NCBI GenBank assembly: GCA_009746045.1
Contig: RPFO01000240.1
Location: 646,001-710,000, forward strand
DNA from: Mesostigma viride
Lineage: Eukaryota; Streptophyta; Mesostigmatophyceae; Mesostigmatales; Mesostigmataceae
Direction: 5' to 3'
Length of the DNA: 64,000 nt
Position 1 is the first letter of the stretch, and every line of letters begins with the position of its first letter. The notes beneath the pieces were generated by a model. That model was not told the origin of the DNA, did not search any database, and worked only from the letters and a program-made list of their open reading frames with translations. Both the position numbers and the translations under genes were made by a program. Below are positions 20,226-30,847 of this stretch, piece by piece.

Positions 20226-21964
20226 TGTTGTATTCATTGTCATTTCGACGACCGAGGGCAGTTTCCGTTAAAGCCTAGCCCGAGTGAGCATAGGCTTTGC
20301 CGAATTACTGTTGGCTCTGGCCCCGGTGAGCACAGGGACGACAGGACTAAACTTCGAGCCAGCGACCATGCGTACGTTATGGCTAGACGGAGTTTAGAAG
20401 GCTCGGAATCTGACTCGGACAGCCTGCATCTAATTCGGTTTCGATTCTTCATCAAGTTGATGTGCTGTAACCAGTTTACATCAGCCGGTTCAGGCGTAGG
20501 GTGTATAAACTGGTTGATAGCATATGGTTGAAGAGATTTTCCCTTCTGAGCGGAATCTTTTTCAGCCTCGATTTGGATCCAAGCTGTTGGAATGTCAGCG
20601 CAAGCCATCGAATCGTCAAGAACGGTTTGAATTGCGGTTTGTATTGCTTTGGTTTCGGCGGCCTGCATGCCTTTTGTCGACCATGCTCGCCGTCAGGCTG
20701 AATTGGATATCATGCCGCTTTGGATACTTACGAGTATCATGCATCATAAAAGGAAGTTGCTTTGTGTTTTGCAAAGGCGGTTGAGTGATGAACGATTGGA
20801 TTTCAGCATCATGCCTGGTTTCTCGGCAACATAAAGCGACGCTGTCTTTATTTCAACGAGCTTTTTTGCTATAGTAACGGATGTTTTCTGCATGTTACTA
20901 ATTGGCTCTTTTTCTTTTGGAAAGGCCGTGTGTGCTGTAAAGAGCTGGTTGGAAACCGTGGAGAAGGCTGGACATGTGCCTCAGGTGTGCCATGTTTTGT
21001 CTTTCCACCATGCAGGAAACAAGCCATGACAACACAAGTACACGCCCAGTGACGTGATGCTTATACGTAAGAAGCTGGAATATCCAAGCTGGAGCAAAGC
21101 CTGATTGAGATGCCCATGTGTGCATCTATCTCTCTCTCTTGCCAAGTCCTCTCTTTTATACGAGTGTTATGAAAAACATTCATGAGGACTAAACCCTGGT
21201 AGTAAAGGAAGATCTACCAGGAAGTAGGACCCCTTGATGAGGATCCAAAGATGCCAGCTGTGCCCCGGCTGGTGAGCACGGCGGTATTAAAATCCCGTCA
21301 TTGTCTAGGGCCCCTGGGGAGGTTCCTGGTACATGGACATATGTGCCCTGTGAGCATGTATATGATGGGATGGAACCCCTGGCAGTGAAGGCCTGCCAAG
21401 GCATAGCCCCCCACAAGAGGCTCGTTCCATTATAATTAACGCGGATTAATTAATGATCCTCTCTGTTTATATAACCCCTACAGCGTCCTTATGGACGTTG
21501 ATGAGAGTGGTTTTATGGCAGAGGAGGCCTGCCAGGTGGTAGGGGCTCCAGCAGTAACCCCTACTAACCGTAAAGCTGCCCCAGTGAGCAGCAGTAAAAG
21601 TGCCCCTGTTTGTGGCATTCCTATCCATGCCTGGATTAAAAGAGCACCCCAGAGGGAACTCTTTCTGTAAATAGTACATGTGGATCTGCTCCTGTTTGTA
21701 GACAGATGCCACACGGTGTTGCCCAAGTGAGCAACATATCTGTGAACAATACATGTGGTGCAGCTCCTGGTTGTAGCCAAGCACCCATTGATATTGTCAA
21801 CAGTCAAGCTCCTCAGAGCAATAATCCTTGTTATATTGATAATAAAAACTTGGACTCTTGCTCTGCCAGGAACGTGGATGCCCGTCCATGTCCTGAAGAG
21901 CCATTGCCTAATGATTGTATTAATCTTAGGACTTTGGCTAAGACTCTGATCTGCCTTTCTTAAG
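20226..21964 (+). other. Copia-2 5' interior, no recognisable gag
   Basis: Only short frames remain. 21481-21670 and 21706-21963 are Pro/Ala/Cys-rich pieces (APVCG, NNTCGAAPGC) resembling a linker rather than gag. No zinc knuckle is seen. 20226-21480 shows no feature I can name. Confidence 0.6.
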
Positions 21965-22560
21965 GATTGTGGGTCGTGAAGATCACCAAGCCCAAGGCAA
22001 GGTTGACAGATATATACAGGAGCTTAAGAAGTTGGTAATCTCTGGGGATTATCCTGAGATGTTTAAACCAACTTTTGCTGTCAGGTGTTTGGGTGCTGCA
22101 AGGTGGCCTCTACCCTGATGACATAGTGCAGGCATGGAGTAAGCAGAGGTGGGCACAGTATGCTCATCTCTGTGAAAAGGATAAACAGAGAGGAGAATCA
22201 TTAAAATTTAAGGTGGGAGACCAGGTGATCTTCCACAAAGAAAATGCTCCTGGTAAACGCGGTTATTGGCAGGGTCCAGGGACCATAACCTCAGTTGACC
22301 CGGAGATGAAAACTGCTGATGTGGTCTGGAATGGTACCACTTATCATCTGGCTTGGAATAGATTGAAGAGAGATCCAATGAACGTTCAAAATCCCCTGGT
22401 GAATATGGCCTCTGGAGAGGCATCTGGATCTCCCAATCTTTCCTGTCCACCTTTTGCCAGTGAACAGCCTGGACTCCAACTACCAGAAAGGGCGGCCTCC
22501 CATCAACTGGAGCCTACTACTCAGCAAGCTCAGCCTAGGATATTGACTGGGATATCATAG
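21965..22560 (+). pseudogene. pol: Copia-2 integrase remnant
   Basis: 21967-22060 encodes VGREDHQAQGKVDRYIQELK, the segment around the third catalytic residue, where Asp stands in place of Glu. 22075-22558 encodes the C-terminal domain (FKVGDQVIFHKENAPGKRG, YWQGPGTI) homologous to the ends of the Copia-1 and Copia-3 integrases. The first two catalytic positions are deleted. Confidence 0.8.
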
Positions 22561-22581
22561 GATGATATATTTGAAGCTGAC

Positions 22582-23239
22582 TTGTTGGATAGGGTGTCTG
22601 ATCAGCACCGGAAGCTCCGGCCGTTGGAACATGGGCTTGAGACCCCTGGGCAGGTGGATAACATATTTCAGTCTGAACAGCCAAAGCTTGGATTCAATTA
22701 CCCTGGTAATAAGCCATTGCCCTTGGAGACTGATGGGAAAATACCAGCCCAAGGAAGACAAGCTGAGGAGGGGTTGTCCAGGTTGAACACTCAGCTCGGC
22801 AAGAGGGGCAATCCTCAAGAGCTTCGGGATATTGTAAAGAAGCTCAAGCCTTCACTAAAGATTGCCAAAATAACTTCTCTTCTAGAGAAGGGCATGGACC
22901 TTGATAGCTTTGATGTGGATACCAAAGCAGAGGTCTCTGTCACCTCGCCCTTTAATGCTTTGCTGGATAAGTATTCCCTTGAACCCAGTCCATGGACTAA
23001 TGTCCAAGACTTTGCGGGTAACACTAATCATCAAGTTCTTGGGAATATCACTATCCCATTCTTGGGTGAGTCTTTGACACTTTGTGTTGTTGATGGCTAC
23101 AAGGGGCCCACTCTCATTGGCCAGCCATTCTTGGTGACTCCCGGTCACTGTTACCATTGTTGATGGCCCCAATAACACAAAGAGTCTCCTAAAGACCCAT
23201 TGTGACCCGGCAATTCCTCTGGAATCATTCAGATGTTCC
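22582..23239 (+). pseudogene. pol: Copia-2 retropepsin-like protease domain
   Basis: VDTKAEVSVTSPF at about 22915 matches VDTNSQVSVI and VDTQASVSII in the other two elements. NVQDFAGNTNHQVLG and PTLIGQPFLVTPG complete the shared pattern. The frame shifts within the last motif near 23147, after which VTVTIVDGPNN leads into the RT frame. It sits between integrase and RT. Confidence 0.82.
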
Positions 23240-24967
23240 TTGCCTCTTGAAATATTCCAGAAGGCACATTGGAAGACCGCCTGTGTCGGTTCAGTAATAA
23301 AAGGAGCAGAATGGGGAAGGGATATACCCCCAGCTTCTGAGCTGGTAGAACCTGCCCAGCTTGACAGTGTGACTACTCTTGGTCTCACAAAAAGGTCATT
23401 TGCTGCTCATAGCCCCATGTCCTTTGATGATGTAGACCTGGACTGTCACACTTTCGCTGGCCTTGAGGCCTGGCGAGTAGCATTGGCGCGTGCGCTCCAG
23501 GAGTGGCAAACGCTGGATGTTTTTGAAGGCATTTCAGAACCTCCACCCAATGCTCAAATGCTTCAGTTGCGTTTTGTATGCAAGATGAAGAGCAAGCTTA
23601 ATGAGCCTCCCATACCAAACGCACGTCCAGTCGTAACCCAGTTCCATGGTACTACAGACTTTGATAAGGAGGAGCTGTATACTCCTGGCCTGTCACATCC
23701 TGTTCTCAGGCTTATTGTTAGTCTGTACCTTGGTGCTTTGGACTATGGCTTGGATTATGGAGCAGAAGTTGATGACTTCACCAGGGCCTTTTTGCATGGT
23801 GATCCTCAGGTGGCCAGAGCCACTTGGCAATCTCAAAGACCCTGTTGTGTCAAGACCCCAGCATGCTGGTTAGCTGAAGTAGGTTATCCCTACATGCAGC
23901 CTAAAGTGGGCTGGGAAGGACTGGTCAGCAGTCCAGTCATTTGGTATGAAACCATTGCTCCTGCCATCCAAGAGAGATGTCAGATGCAACAATCTCATCT
24001 TGCCTATTGTCTCTTTGTAGGGCAATCCAAGGGACAACCCACCTGGGCTACCTTACATGGGGATGACATGCAACGCATTGGTCCCAAGGGATGGTTGAAT
24101 GAGACCTATAAAAGGCTCAATGACAAGTCCCCTATTGGTACCAGAGCATGGTTTACTAAAAACAGCCAGGTACCTTACTGTGGCATTGGCTGTACCCTTT
24201 TCCAAGATGACAAAGGATGGCATCTTAAGCTGCAATCGGCGAAGGGGTATAAAGAAAAACTAATAACTCAGTTGCCCAAGAGAGTAACTGAGGAGAATGC
24301 CCCTACGGTTAAAGGTCAACTAGGTTGGCTGGCTGCCACAACCAACCCTGACCTGGCAGTACAGAGTAGGATGCCAGACTCTGTTGTTGTAGGAGAAGGA
24401 AGGAGGCGCCTGGAGAGCTGCCTCAATGAATCTCCTGACTTGGTGTTGTCTGGTGTAGACTGGCATAGGCGTATCATCATAGACGCCTACACAGATGCTA
24501 GCCAAGAGTCTAGATCTGCCAACAAGATTGGTGCCAGAGCCGGATGCCTGATCACCATCAGGAATGAAGGCAAACAGCCCTCGTTGGTATGCTGGTCCAG
24601 TAACCTTCAGAGGAGGCGGTTTGCTGGCATTGACACAGCCGAGTGCAGGGCATACGCCATGTGCATTCGTGACGCCATATACATAAGAGAGCTACTCTTA
24701 TGGTGTCTGAGTCAGATAAGACCTCAACCTGTAATTGATGTCAGGGTTTATTGTGATAATAAGCCCGTGGTATCTTTTATCAAGAATGAGAGGGCCACTA
24801 CTACTGACTTGGACTACCTTGTGGCAAAGGAGTTGTCCAGCCACTGTATGACCATACATCTACCAGGACATTCAAATCCTGCTGATGCTATGACCAAGCT
24901 TCCACGACTGGCCCTTAATGGGTACCAGTTGTTACGGTCCATGATGGCTGGGGAACCCTTGTCATAA
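23240..24967 (+). CDS. pol: Copia-2 reverse transcriptase and RNase H (575 aa)
   Basis: A single open frame. LRFVCKMKSKLNEPPIPNAR, EELYTPGLSHP and DDFTRAFLHGD give the fingers and first Asp. ATLHGDDMQRIGP gives the HGDD box at 24056-24067. PYCGIGCTLF and APTVKGQLGWLA are the thumb-region blocks conserved in all three elements. RNase H: DAYTDASQ, TAECRAYA, VYCDNKPV, HSNPADAMTK. Full length for a Copia RT-RH. The only unusual catalytic feature is His at the Tyr position of the YxDD box. Confidence 0.92.
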   Translation: MPLEIFQKAHWKTACVGSVIKGAEWGRDIPPASELVEPAQLDSVTTLGLTKRSFAAHSPMSFDDVDLDCHTFAGLEAWRVALARALQEWQTLDVFEGISEPPPNAQMLQLRFVCKMKSKLNEPPIPNARPVVTQFHGTTDFDKEELYTPGLSHPVLRLIVSLYLGALDYGLDYGAEVDDFTRAFLHGDPQVARATWQSQRPCCVKTPACWLAEVGYPYMQPKVGWEGLVSSPVIWYETIAPAIQERCQMQQSHLAYCLFVGQSKGQPTWATLHGDDMQRIGPKGWLNETYKRLNDKSPIGTRAWFTKNSQVPYCGIGCTLFQDDKGWHLKLQSAKGYKEKLITQLPKRVTEENAPTVKGQLGWLAATTNPDLAVQSRMPDSVVVGEGRRRLESCLNESPDLVLSGVDWHRRIIIDAYTDASQESRSANKIGARAGCLITIRNEGKQPSLVCWSSNLQRRRFAGIDTAECRAYAMCIRDAIYIRELLLWCLSQIRPQPVIDVRVYCDNKPVVSFIKNERATTTDLDYLVAKELSSHCMTIHLPGHSNPADAMTKLPRLALNGYQLLRSMMAGEPLS

Positions 24968-25237
24968 GGAGTAATCTGGGAGCCTGAGCCTAATGCTCCT
25001 CCTGTAGGTTTTTATCCCCCTGGAGGTTTTGTCCTCTCTGGAGAAGAGGTTTTCCTTCAGATTTGGGTTTTCCCTACAGCAGGTTACACCAACCAATTGC
25101 AATGATGAGATGCAAGCTCCATAAGACCCAAGTGAGTCTCCATTGCCCTCACATGTGAAAGTGAACTGGCCAGGTGCGGCCGAACATCAATGAATACATC
25201 TAAGCCTGATCACTTTCACAAGGGAAAGAATGGCTGG
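24968..25237 (+). other. Copia-2 3' untranslated region
   Basis: Non-coding, ending in 'aagggaaagaatggctgg', a weak purine-rich tract immediately before the 3' LTR. Confidence 0.6.
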
Positions 25238-25720
25238 AGTTGGTTGGAGACCCATCCAGGGTCCACATGGGTCCTCAGAGATAGAGGATCTTGTACAGAT
25301 TACTACAATATACTTTATTGTAGTATTGGGCCAATGGCTGTACTTCACTAGTACTCGCCAATGGGATAACGCCACGTAGAATGTGTGGGCGTCTCCCAGG
25401 CCTCCACGTCACCGGCTGGTCAAGGGCCGGTGTAGTCCTGTCAAGAGGACTGAGCCGACTATCGGCCTATCATGTATGCGCATCTGCCTTGGTACCTCCT
25501 AGAGGATTCTAGAAGTATCTAACACGCGGCATGCACTGAACTACATGGAATGCATGTCCACGTAGGATATTCAGCAAGACTGATGAAGGTGCCAAGCGCA
25601 ACAGGTTCTTATGCGCAACGAAGACGAATTATGCAACAACAGCAATAACGTATGAGAACAATAAAGAGAACGTTCATTCCATGCTTTCTGATTTACATCG
25701 CATTCCATTTATTTGCAACT
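25238..25720 (+). repeat. Copia-2 3' LTR
   Basis: 483 bp, no difference from 19743-20225 found by eye; followed by TSD ATTAA. Confidence 0.92.
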
Positions 25721-25725
25721 ATTAA

Positions 25726-27400
25726 TGTCCAATGATGAATTGCGATCTGAACTAAAGGAATATGGATATTTATTATGTATGTTCCTGCGTTAGAAATACA
25801 GGAGATACCTATCCCTAATAATAGTGTGGATATAGATGTGAACACAGTAGATACTATAGGGGTGGGATTTACTGACAACGAAATAGTAAGATACATGGCT
25901 GTGATAGATTCCTCCAAAGTTTTTGAAGAAAAGACTCCTTCTTATCCTCCTCCTCGTTCTGTTTTACACCGTGTAGTTATTAATAAGGACGGTGCAGTTC
26001 CTACGCACTCTCCGATGTATCGAATGGGCCCTACCGAGTTAAAGGAACTAAAACAGATTTTAGTGTCACTATTAGAAGCAGGATTGATAGAGCCTAGTAA
26101 CTCCCCCTACTCAGCTGGTGTCCTGTTAGTCCCTAAGCCTTATGGCAAGTTTCGTTTAGTTACTGATTATAGGAAGTTAAATGATATCACCGTGAAGTCT
26201 AAATACCCTCTACCTCGTATTGATGATATATTTAATAAGGTTAAAGGTTCTACCTGTTTCACCGTACTGGATTGTGCAGATGGTTTTTGGTGGCAATTGC
26301 GAATAGCGCCCGAGGATTGTCATAAAACCGCCTTTGCTACCCCTTTTGGCCATTATCAGTTTAGAGTAGCGGCTATGGGACTCTGTAATTCTCCTGCCTC
26401 TTTTCAGATGTTGATGAATGAAGTGCTTAGAGCTGTTATGGGTAATTCTCACCTTCCCCAAGTGTCCTCTGATTTAAAGGATCCTTCCTTCTCCTCTGTT
26501 TCTTTAGCCGAGCACGATCGTTCTTGTGCTCAGGCTTACTTAGATGACATCCTTATTTACTCCCCAGATTTTGAAACACACCTACGTGATTTAAAGAAAG
26601 TCTTAGAAATAATGGCTGAAAATTCTTTGTGGGCTCGCCGTGCTAAAGTTCGTTCTGGTAGGAGTGTACCATTTTTAGGACATGTTTTGTCCGATGCCGG
26701 TGTCGCTACCGACCCGGATAAAACTAAGTCAATTCAGGATTGGCCTACCCCTACCGACGTTAAAAGTGTACGTAGTTTCTTAGGGATTGCCTCGTACTAC
26801 AGGCGTTTTATCCCTCGTTTTGCAACTATAGCAGCCCCTATCAATCATTTGTTAAAGAAAGATATCCCCTTTCTCTGGAGTAGTGAGTGTCAATCTGCTT
26901 TTCAGTGTTTAAAATCCCTACTCCTCTCTCCTCCCGTTCTCATCCTACCCGATACTACCAAACCCTTTGTGGTAGCTACAGACGCTAGTAAGGTAGCTAT
27001 AGGGGGGGTCCTTCTCCAGGATCAGGGTCAGGGCTTACAGCCAATTGAGTATATCTCTAGGACCATGCTCCCCGCGGAGCGTAACTATCCTGTACACCAG
27101 CAGGAACTATTAGCTGTGGTGTATTGTTGCCACGCGTGGCAGCACTTTCTTAAAGGTGCCCAATTTGATGTTTGCCTGAATGAACCCTGTGAGATAGATC
27201 CTTATAGATTAGTTATACAAACCGACTATCGCCCCCTTACCCATCTTCTCTCCCAACCCAACCTTACCCCTCGTCAAGCGCGCTGGATGGAGTTTTTAGC
27301 ACAGTTTTCCCCTTTTAAAATTCAGTATGTTAAAGGTGCAGATAACATAGTACCTGATGCCCTCTCCCGCCGCGCAGATTATTCCTTTTTTGAGGACTAA
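25726..27400 (+). CDS. pol: Gypsy-A copy 2 reverse transcriptase and RNase H
   Basis: The best-preserved Gypsy RT of the window (ORF from 25775, 541 aa). PR-RT linker, then MYRMGPTELKELKQIL, VTDYRKLND, LDCADGFWWQLRIAP (one duplicated Trp codon relative to other copies), MGLCNSPASF and YLDDILIYS. RNase H follows with VVATDASKVAIGGVL, HQQELLAVVY and NIVPDALSR. An unusual point is MGLCNSP where most Gypsy RTs have FGLTNAP. The frame stops at TAA after FFED, whereas copy 1 reads on as FFEDLDVL. Confidence 0.93.
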
Positions 27401-27507
27401 GATGTTCTCAATACTACTCTAGTTCCTACCACCCTTGGTGTAACCCCTTATGGTGAACTACCGGATGATGAACATTATGCCTACCAGTCTTTCATACTGC
27501 TCTTCGC

Positions 27508-29241
27508 ATGCCTGACCTCCTTTCTCACGTAAGACTCTCTCTCCCGTGTGAGGCCCGTCCTGTGGTCTCTGTGGGGGGGGAGGGGAAAAATAAAATTTCT
27601 ATACCGCTTAGCCATATAGCGACTAGGTCAGGAAAGTCCTATGATAAAATAGTCCCTCTAGGACCTCCCCTTCTCTTTGGCAAGGCGGTAGGAGACCTAT
27701 TTAAACCTGATATAGATACTTCTGTAGCGATGCCTACCTCTGATCTTGAACGCCTTATCAGTAGATTCACGGCCACTGAGCCGGAAGCTTTAGCTGCTAT
27801 TGCCTCCCATCCCCAACAGTTAGGCAAATACCCCTGTAAATTTGTAGGTGGGTTTTTATATGTGCAGTTGACAGATTCTCCCCCTCAATGGCGCCTTTAT
27901 GTCCCTCCTATCTGTCGCTCCTCCTTGCTTTTTGAGTTGCATGATTTAGCTGCTCACCAGGGCGGTGAACGGGTACGGGATCTAGTAACCCGTTCTTACT
28001 ACTGGCCTTCCCTCTTAAAGGATGTAGATGCGTATGTTAGGACCTGCCAATCTTGTCAGGAAATGAAACCTAACAATGTAGGGCAGATAGCCGAGCCTAG
28101 GACCCTTCCTGACCCCATCATGCCGTGGGATTCCCTTATGATGGATTTTGTAGGACCTTTTAGAAAGAATGATAAGGGTAATGCTCAGATCCTTGTGTTT
28201 GTAGATCGCTTTACGCATATGTGCCATCTCGTGCCTTGTCCCTTGGAACTCACCGCTCGCGATTGTGCACGCCTATACCTCAATAATGTTTATAGATACC
28301 ATGGTTTGAGTAGGCAGTTTATTTCTGACAAAGATAAGTTACTTACCTCTGATTTTTGGCAGCAGTTCTTCGCTGCTATCGGTACCAAGGTCACCTTTGG
28401 TACTGCCTACCACTCCTCCTCTTCTCATTTAGTAGAACGTCTGAATAGGGTAGTGGAAGAAGCTCTGCGGCACTATGTGAATGGTTCTGGGAGTGATTGG
28501 GAGGATTATCTATGTCTGGTAGAGTTTTCCCTTAACAATTGCCCTCAGGCTGCGCATGGTTATACGCCTTTCTTCCTAGATACAGGTAGACAACCTCTTA
28601 CCCCTACCTCTCTCTTAGCCAGTCCTTTAAGGGACAAGGATGATGTGTCCCGGGATACCGTAGGAGGTGTGCAGGCGTTATTAGATTAGATGAAGAATGC
28701 ACACGACAACGCTATTGCAGGGTACCATAGTGCGCAGGCCAAGTACCTTGCTAGGTTGCGTGCCTCATTAGATAGAAGAGCACCTGAGATAGAAATAGGA
28801 GATTTAGTCTTAGTAGAAGGCCCTCGTGTTGGCCGATTCGCTCACAAGTTCGAGGCTGAACTTAAAGTGAAACTCAGGCCCGCCTTCTTAGGACCCTTCC
28901 GTGTGTTGTCTAGAGTAGGTAATTTCTTGTATGAGATAGATATCCCTACCTCTTGGCAAACCCATTCGCGCACCTTTCATAGAAGCCAGCTGAAGCTTTA
29001 TCACCAAAGCACGTTCGCTGGTAGAGAATTAGCCCCTGCCCCTTTAGAGCATAATCCTGATACTGGTGAGGTAGAAGACGAGGTAGAGAGTATCGTGGCC
29101 CATAGAGACATTAGAAGAGGCCGTGGTACTCAACGCCAGATGTATGCTCGTAGCGAGGTAGATAAAGTCTGGTATACGGAGAGTGAGTTAGATGGTTGTA
29201 GTCGCCTGTTGCAGGACTACAAAACCCTGCACAAGCTCTAG
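27508..29241 (+). pseudogene. pol: Gypsy-A copy 2 integrase and chromodomain-like C terminus
   Basis: HHCC zinc region (HDLAAHQGG, CQSCQEM). Catalytic triad in MMDFVGPF (Asp), ISDKDKL (Asp) and SSSHLVERLNR (Glu). One in-frame TAG at 28687-28689 stands where Gypsy-B has a sense codon (LLQRM). The downstream frame 28690-29241 continues with GDLVLVEGPRVGRF, the integrase C-terminal fold, and EDEVESIVAHRDIRRGRG, a chromodomain-like strand. The expected aromatic cage is poorly kept compared with Gypsy-B. The chromodomain would steer insertion to modified chromatin. Confidence 0.9.
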
Positions 29242-29317
29242 TTGTAGGCCTTCTCCTCTCTTATGTTGTGTCTGCTGTCGTCGGGTGGTTGGTTGTCCCC
29301 TCCCCTCCGCAGCCGTC

Positions 29318-30047
29318 ATGACGGAACCTACCCCTCCGATGGAGACCCTGCCGCCTACCCCTGATCCGGAGCTATACTATGAGGCCCTTCCGGGCCGGTG
29401 GGTCTCCAGATCCAGCTTCCCTGGTGGCCCAATCCATCCCGCCCTGCAGGCGAGTCACGCTGCTTTGGTCCGGGCCGCCCTCTTTGGGGTCTCCTGGTTC
29501 GGGGCAGACCCCCATGAACCGCAGCAGTTGGTTGTTCATGGTTTCGACGACGCTGGACACTGTCTCCTTGAGTGTGGGTCCCGGTGCCCTGCCTTGGGGC
29601 AGATAGATGCAATCCTTCAGTGTCCTAGGATTTTCTCATACCTGTCTACCCCTGTGGACCGCTCCTGCCTCTGGGAGGTCTTCCCTTGGCTTCCGGCCGA
29701 GGGCGATGCCGTGTTAGATGACCACCCATGTGATCTCCTGCGGGCGGTTGAGTTCATGGAGATTGCGGACCAGTCGGCGGGGGTGTTAGCACATCATTGG
29801 CGATCCTTCCCCTGTGGATGCACCGGTAGAGTCGCAGTACACGCCGGAGTATTCGGCCTCAGTCGCAGCTTCCTCCTCCTCCGTGTCGGCGCCTTCTCCT
29901 GTTCCGTCATCACCGCGGTCGACCAGCCAGGCGCGTGTCGGTGGAGCCGACGCCTACCCCTCCAGGCGTGGATCGAGAGCCTGACCACCTTGCGGCTACT
30001 GTGTCTGCAATGCAGGCCCAGATCCAGTCCTGAGCCTCGGCATTCGG
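29318..30047 (+). pseudogene. Gypsy-A copy 2 ORF3, N-terminal part
   Basis: Starts at ATG 29318, 77 bases after the pol stop. LPGRWVSRSSFPGG, CGSRCPALGQ and FPWLPAEGDA match copy 1. The frame shifts near 29780, and the gene is cut at 30047 by Gypsy-B. It resumes at 50967. Confidence 0.88.
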
Positions 30048-30623
30048 TGTTACGTCCCAGCCCAGACACACCTAGCCTGAGCTACGTAGCGAAAGATCCT
30101 CCTTGCCGGAATTAGGAATAATTCAAGGTGGCCTAATGTAGATTGCGCTTCACGACGTGAGTCGTGAGATATCTGGCACCACGGCTTGATGCCAAGCTAA
30201 TTGTACACACTTATATTGGCTAGCAATACCAATTACAAATGGATAATTGCCCCGGGCTCAATGTGTAGGCGTATTCGCACTTATCATTCATCAAACCAAG
30301 AGGACGAGACTCTCGTCCTCGGACTAATTTAACCTAGGTCGGTTGCGGCGCAGATACACGCCAATTCCTCTAGAACACTCCAAGTCAATCATTCCACGTA
30401 GGATCCGGGCCGACATCGACCCTCAACTACAGGATCCACGCATAGAACTACACAGAACTGGCGCGGCGCCACGGCACCGGCCCCTAAAAGGTCAACCTAG
30501 GACCAAAATAACTAGTCCAATTCACACAATAGCCAAGGTCCATAAAACCCAAATACAACAGACCAAACGGCCTTAGTAATTTATTCCATTGTTACGTCCG
30601 ACCAAAAGGGCCGGGACGTAACA
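30048..30623 (-). repeat. Gypsy-B 3' LTR
   Basis: 576 bp, TGTTACGTCC ... GGGACGTAACA read on plus. The complement of a purine tract (GGGGGGGGAGGAG on minus) abuts it at 30624-30636. It differs from the partner at 50383 by roughly seven positions and a small indel by eye. Confidence 0.92.
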
Positions 30624-30847
30624 CTCCTCCCCCCCCACGGGGGGTCGGTAGTCCCTACCGTACAAAGATAGAATAAGTAAGCGACGCTACTATAAGAGTA
30701 CTATGTCCCAACCCCGGTTCACCCGCAGGTCAGTAATACCAGTTCCTCTAGAGGTTGATACACAAGACCAACCCTGACGTAGTAGCAAGGACTCTGGTGA
30801 CTGGATCAATCCGCTATCCGTCACAAAAAGAAACTTTCATATCCACT

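Larger units (their letters stand above)
19743..25720 (+). mobile_element. Copia-2, gag-less Copia-like element with identical LTRs
   Basis: Inserted in the PR-RT linker of Gypsy-A copy 2 with TSD ATTAA (19738-19742, 25721-25725). The two 483-bp LTRs look identical. The interior keeps only integrase remnants, the protease-like domain, RT and RNase H. It lacks gag and most of the integrase core, so its recent movement probably relied on proteins from another copy. Confidence 0.92.
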
